64,000 bases of DNA from Manis javanica (Eukaryota; Chordata; Mammalia; Pholidota; Manidae), in contig NC_133159.1 of NCBI RefSeq assembly GCF_040802235.1, forward strand, positions 173,846,626 through 173,910,625. Reading direction: 5' to 3'. How positions within the stretch are numbered: position 1 is the first letter of the stretch; every line of letters begins with the position of its first letter. Of the stretch, positions 61,011-64,000 are shown piece after piece. A program made the translations under genes and the position numbers. The notes beneath the pieces were generated by a model. It did not search any database. It had not been told where the DNA came from and worked only from the letters and a program-made list of their open reading frames with translations.

Positions 61011-61345
61011 CCCTTTAAGACTTCCAAAAAGCACTCTCTAAACCAAAACAACAACAGCAACAACAAAAGAAAAAAAAAATTAAATAAATAATTTTAAAAA
61101 AAGAAAAGAAAAACACACAATTTTCTTTGTCCTCAGGCGCTGGTCTCAAGCACCTGCTCACTCGTTTTGCTTCCGTATTTCTCTAGTATTAGGGTCCCTG
61201 TCCCTTTAAGACTTCCAAAAAGCACTTGCGAAAAAAAAAAAAAAGAGGAAAAAAAAAGGCCGCTCCCATTTCTTTGTACTCTGGCGTCGGCCTCAGACAC
61301 CCGCTCACTGGTCCTGCCACCCTGTTTCCCTAGTATCCAGGACCC
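61011..61345 (-). repeat. Two tandem monomer-like units in the L1 5'UTR
   Basis: Both units share the ctttaagacttccaaaaag opening, an A-rich middle, 'ttctttg', a 'gc(gc/gt)(t/c)gg' block, 'gctcact' and a 'ctagtat(t/c)' end. The first is lengthened by CAA and TAAA repeats. A diverged third end ('tgacctgcccctttaag') lies just before the first. Confidence 0.7.
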
Positions 61346-61652
61346 CACCCATGCACTGTGTCTGCGCTCTGGTCTGGATGGCTGGGGCTGGGTGTTCAGC
61401 AGTCCTGGGCTCTTTCTCCCTCCCTGCTGACTCCTCTCCACCCCCTGGGAGCTGGGGGGAGGGGCGCTCAGGTCCTACTGGGCCGGGGCTTGTATCTTAC
61501 CCCCTTCGCGAGGCTCTGGGTTCTAGCAGGTGTGGATGTGGTCTGGATGTGGTCCTGTGTCCTCTGCTCTCTATTTTAGGAAGAGTTGTCTTTGTTATAT
61601 TTTCATAGATAAATGTGGTTTTGGGAGGAGATTTCTGCTGCTCTACTCACAC

Positions 61653-61664
61653 CGCCATCTTGGC
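61653..61664 (-). promoter_or_regulatory. YY1-type site at the L1 5' end
   Basis: CCAAGATGGCGG on the minus strand, about 10 bases from the L1 5' terminus, in the position known from human L1. Confidence 0.75.
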
Positions 61665-61673
61665 TCTGCCCGC

Positions 61674-61690
61674 CCCTGAGCTCTATTTTT
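61674..61690 (+). repeat. Right target-site duplication of the full-length L1
   Basis: An exact copy of the 17-mer at 52519-52535, abutting the L1 5' end. Confidence 0.95.
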
Positions 61691-62210
61691 AAAAGTTTCC
61701 TTTTACTGTGTTTTCTCATTAGTGAAACAGAGAAGGCAAAATGTCTATTTTTACTATTCTACCATGTGGTAGTGGAAATAAAAAAAAGACAACAAAACAG
61801 GATATGCAGGAAGCATCATGTAAATTGCACAGTGCCATTCAAAGGAACAAGGGGCTATTGTTATTTTTATTACTGCCACTATTTCTACCTCCACTGCTTC
61901 TGAATGCTATTACTATTCCAGATTAGATGCAATGAACTCTTAAACTGCCATGCTCATTTTTGGAAAGGAATGAATGGGTATGAGTCCTTAATTTCTTGTT
62001 TTCTCATCTCCAACCTAAACCCAGTCAGGATTCCATCATTATACAGTGTGGAATAATTGTAAAAATAAAGACAATTTTTATATTAGAGACATGGCTGACA
62101 CACACGTATGTCGACGAAGAAATCATCAACACGATTTATGTTGGAGGTAACTATTTACATGATTTAAAAAGGTCCTGTATCATTCTACACTTGTAATTAT
62201 TTGATCACAC
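61691..62210. other. Unique DNA
   Basis: No gene or repeat family recognised. Before the L1 inserted it was contiguous with sequence left of 52519. Confidence 0.5.
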
Positions 62211-62214
62211 ATCT

Positions 62215-62330
62215 GCTCTGCCCTTTCAACTGTGAACCTCTTAATTTACCTTTGCATTCCAAGCACCTAACATCAATGTCTGACATAAAGGAGGTATTCA
62301 GTTAACGATAATTTAATGAAAAAATAGACA
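62215..62330 (+). repeat. L2 3'-end fragment
   Basis: 'ctgtgaacctcttaatttac', 'ctttgcattccaagcaccta' and 'aaaggaggtattcagttaac' follow the L2 end ('...ctgtgagctccttgag ... cccagcgcctagcac ... gtaggcgctcaataaa'). Confidence 0.5.
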
Positions 62331-62359
62331 GTGATATAATCCATTTTTGTCCCCTCAGG

Positions 62360-62660
62360 TCCAGAGTGAGCTTTGAAACATCTGATCATTTCAATCCTTA
62401 CCTTTAAAATATTCCAAATGTTCCCCAATGGGAATTGAGATAAATTCTTGAATTACGAGGTCCTACTGGTCACAGCCCTTGCCTGCCTCTCTGACTCCAC
62501 ATCATGTGAATTTCTGCATTGCCCATTGGGACCAGTCACACCGGCCTCTCTCTCTCTGACTTGGTGCATCTGTGACTGCCTTGGGTCACTGTAGTGCTTG
62601 TCCCCTCTGTTTGGACTGTTCCTTTGTTTAACATCCCCAATTACATTCACCCCTATTTTC
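62360..62660 (+). repeat. L2 LINE fragment, sense
   Basis: 'acatctgatcatttcaatcc', 'cagcccttgcctgcctctct', 'gactccacatcatgtgaatt', 'accagtcacaccggcctctc' and 'tttggactgttcctttgttt' match the L2 ORF2/3' region. It is a separate copy from the one just upstream, since the order is reversed. Confidence 0.65.
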
Positions 62661-62664
62661 TGTG

Positions 62665-63005
62665 ATTGCACCTAGAATATTTAGCAAATGTGATCACATC
62701 AGTGGCTTTACTCAGGATTCACTCATTAGCAAATAATTTAAATATCTCTGGGAATCATTTTGTCTGTGACTGAGTCACTTATAAACTGTTACATGCTTTA
62801 CAGGATCCTTCTGCAAAATCCTCTTAAATAAACCAAAAGGGATGTTTCTAAGAAGATATTTTACAATCTTTTCATGATTTTTTCCCCCCTTACATCCCCA
62901 TTGGCTGGTTTCTATCTCTATAATCTTATTCCTTAAGTGCACTTTTTAAATCATATTCAGCTCTAATTCTTATTTTTGGATAACTTTGTGACATAAGTAA
63001 TGTAC
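62665..63005. other. Unique DNA
   Basis: Nothing recognised. Confidence 0.4.
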
Positions 63006-63009
63006 ATTG

Positions 63010-63185
63010 TAATCCCTAGAATAATTGTGAAAATAACTACCAAAAGGTATAACATCAGCAATTGCATTAAATGTTAGATGCCTAAATGCACCAATTAAGA
63101 CAGAAATGGTCCAAATGGGTTTTAAAATATGGCCCAATTCTGCACTGTCTATAAGAAACTTATTTCAAATGTCAATCAAATGTTA
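63010..63185 (+). mobile_element. Old L1 ORF2 fragment
   Basis: 'attgcattaaatgttagatg', 'cctaaatgcaccaattaaga' and 'ctgtctataagaaacttatt' match the L1 ORF2 region just after the endonuclease domain. It is highly diverged and has no ends. Confidence 0.6.
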
Positions 63186-63189
63186 TTAT

Positions 63190-63770
63190 GATCACATGCA
63201 TATCAAACCTGAATTGCACAAGACCTCATAATGAATTATCCATTTCTCTTCCTCCCATACATATGTCTCACTGCTGCACATTCAATTTCCTCAAATATTA
63301 TTGTTACACAGTTTTCAGTTGCCTATCATAAGGCCAGGCACAGAAATTCTCCATAGGTTTCAATTAAATAGAAAAATTAATCTCCTCAAATTTCATTGAC
63401 TACGAAGTGCCTGCCCAGTATTTGTTAATTTTCTTAAATCAAAGTGGCTTATTTTAGGGAGAACTCTAGGTCAGAATAGGTTAACCATCTTATAGTTTTC
63501 CATAATGGTCTATCTTACTAAGAAAATTAAAAAATGTAACTGCATCATAATGAAATAATAAAATAAAATACAAATTATGCATATTACACTATATGATTTA
63601 ATAAAATAAACTAATGTCGTTCTGATGATTGTTATCAAGAATGTCTAGTGAAAGAAATAATCAAGTTAAGCTCCCTCGTTAAGAAATTAATGAGCTAAAA
63701 CTGACTAACCTTTTATATATATTGTTTCTTCATTGACTTTTTACTACAGTAACAATATCAATCTCACTTG
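63190..63770. other. Unique AT-rich DNA
   Basis: Nothing recognised. Confidence 0.4.
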
Positions 63771-63774
63771 ACAT

Positions 63775-63830
63775 TCCTGACCATTTTCTATGTGGCAGAC
63801 ATATGCTCTGTGCTTTTCATTCATCTCTGC
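63775..63830 (-). repeat. Short antisense MIR scrap
   Basis: 'ttctatgtggcagacatatg' followed by 'ctctgtgcttttcattcatc' resembles the antisense MIR 3' end ('actatgtgccaggcactgtgctaagc'). Confidence 0.4.
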
Positions 63831-63859
63831 ACTGAATGTACGGAATCTACAGGTCAGTC

Positions 63860-64000
63860 TGGAGGGATAGAAAATGGATAGACTTTTAAACCAGAAGACC
63901 TGAGTTTGAGGTTCAGATACTTAATTAACAAATCTATTAAATCCTTTGAGCCTTTGTCTCTTTAGGTGAAAAATGGCAATGATAATATTAGCCTCACTTC
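63860..64000 (+). repeat. MIR SINE, cut by window end
   Basis: Sense MIR: 'ggatagacttttaaaccaga', 'agacctgagtttgaggttca', 'cctttgagcctttgtctctt', then 'aatggcaatgataatattag'. It continues beyond the window. Confidence 0.8.

Larger units (their letters stand above)
52536..61673 (-). mobile_element. Full-length young L1 with a 2.86-kb 3' extension containing ERV sequence
   Basis: The whole 9138-bp block lies between exact 17-bp TSDs. In minus-strand order: a 5'UTR starting with the L1 5' hallmark (GCCAAGATGGCGG), an intact ORF1, a damaged ORF2, a 3'UTR ending near 55401, an A-rich tail (55369-55402), an ERV-derived segment (55370 down to 53536), its own A tract (53527-53535), a second A-rich stretch to about 53485, about 0.95 kb of unique DNA, ATTAAA (52555-52560) and a terminal A tract next to the left TSD. 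A bare L1 would be about 6.3 kb. The TSD position therefore makes the extra DNA part of the same insertion, or partly a later nested insertion into its internal tail. Confidence 0.9.
60653..61673 (-). promoter_or_regulatory. L1 5'UTR with internal promoter
   Basis: About 1.02 kb, GC-richer than the surroundings, ending at the ORF1 start. At its 5' edge the minus strand has CCAAGATGGCGG (61653-61664), the YY1-type site that in human L1 positions transcription start. Two imperfect tandem units of about 145-190 bp are visible, beginning at about 61011 and 61200 on the + strand, each opening with cctttaagacttccaaaaag plus 'cact', followed by an A-rich patch and a 'gctcactcg/gctcactgg' block. The length and preserved 5' end show a full-length insertion. 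Confidence 0.85.

Noticed and set aside
61133..61608. Open frames on both strands near the L1 5' end
   Set aside because: They lie in the GC-rich L1 5'UTR, contain A-run translations, and do not correspond to a known antisense L1 ORF as far as I can see.

Overview
The window reads as non-coding DNA from a placental mammal. It is AT-rich, has no recognisable host exon, and is dotted with ancient mammal-wide repeats (MIR, L2, HAL1/L1M and MER-type fragments) plus several younger LINE-1 (L1) insertions. The L1 3' ends look laurasiatherian. No lineage-specific SINE (Alu, B1/B2, tRNA-Lys carnivore SINE, Bov-A) was recognised in 64 kb. From memory of repeat families, the young L1 and the endogenous retrovirus (ERV) LTR resemble those of pangolins (Pholidota). 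That assignment is inference and needs an alignment.

Layout. 1-26.7 kb: mostly unique AT-rich DNA with scattered MIR and L2 copies and one L1 3'UTR scrap. 26.8-29.1 kb: a 5'-truncated, decayed L1 on the + strand that contains a perfect hairpin and an embedded piece of another L1's 5'UTR. 29.4-33.9 kb: a nested stack of L2, MIR, HAL1/L1 and L1M. 35.4-36.5 kb: an antisense L2. 39.07-39.30 kb: a five-copy 44-bp minisatellite. 40-46 kb: MIR, L2 and MER-type remnants and an AT-rich island. 47.85-48.83 kb: a young truncated L1 with a 17-bp target-site duplication (TSD). 50.1-50.7 kb: an old L1. 51.97-52.26 kb: a small L1 insertion splitting a MIR. 52.52-61.69 kb: a full-length young L1 on the minus strand with an exact 17-bp TSD. 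61.7-64 kb: L2, L1M and MIR remnants.

The only long reading frames belong to the L1 at 52.5-61.7 kb. It has an intact ORF1, and an ORF2 broken by three small frameshifts and one nonsense codon. Its TSD does not lie at the L1's own 3' end but 2.86 kb further on. Between the two lie a polyadenylated class II ERV fragment (integrase end, env transmembrane subunit, U3-R) and about 0.95 kb of unique DNA ending in ATTAAA and a poly(A) tail. This is the layout of a 3' transduction. Two other TSD-bounded L1 insertions (47.87 and 51.98 kb) also carry extra non-L1 sequence between a first and a second poly(A) tract. So all three young L1 insertions that can be delimited here look like 3' transductions. 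That cluster, with the L1-ERV composite, is the most notable content. No new protein-coding system was found.
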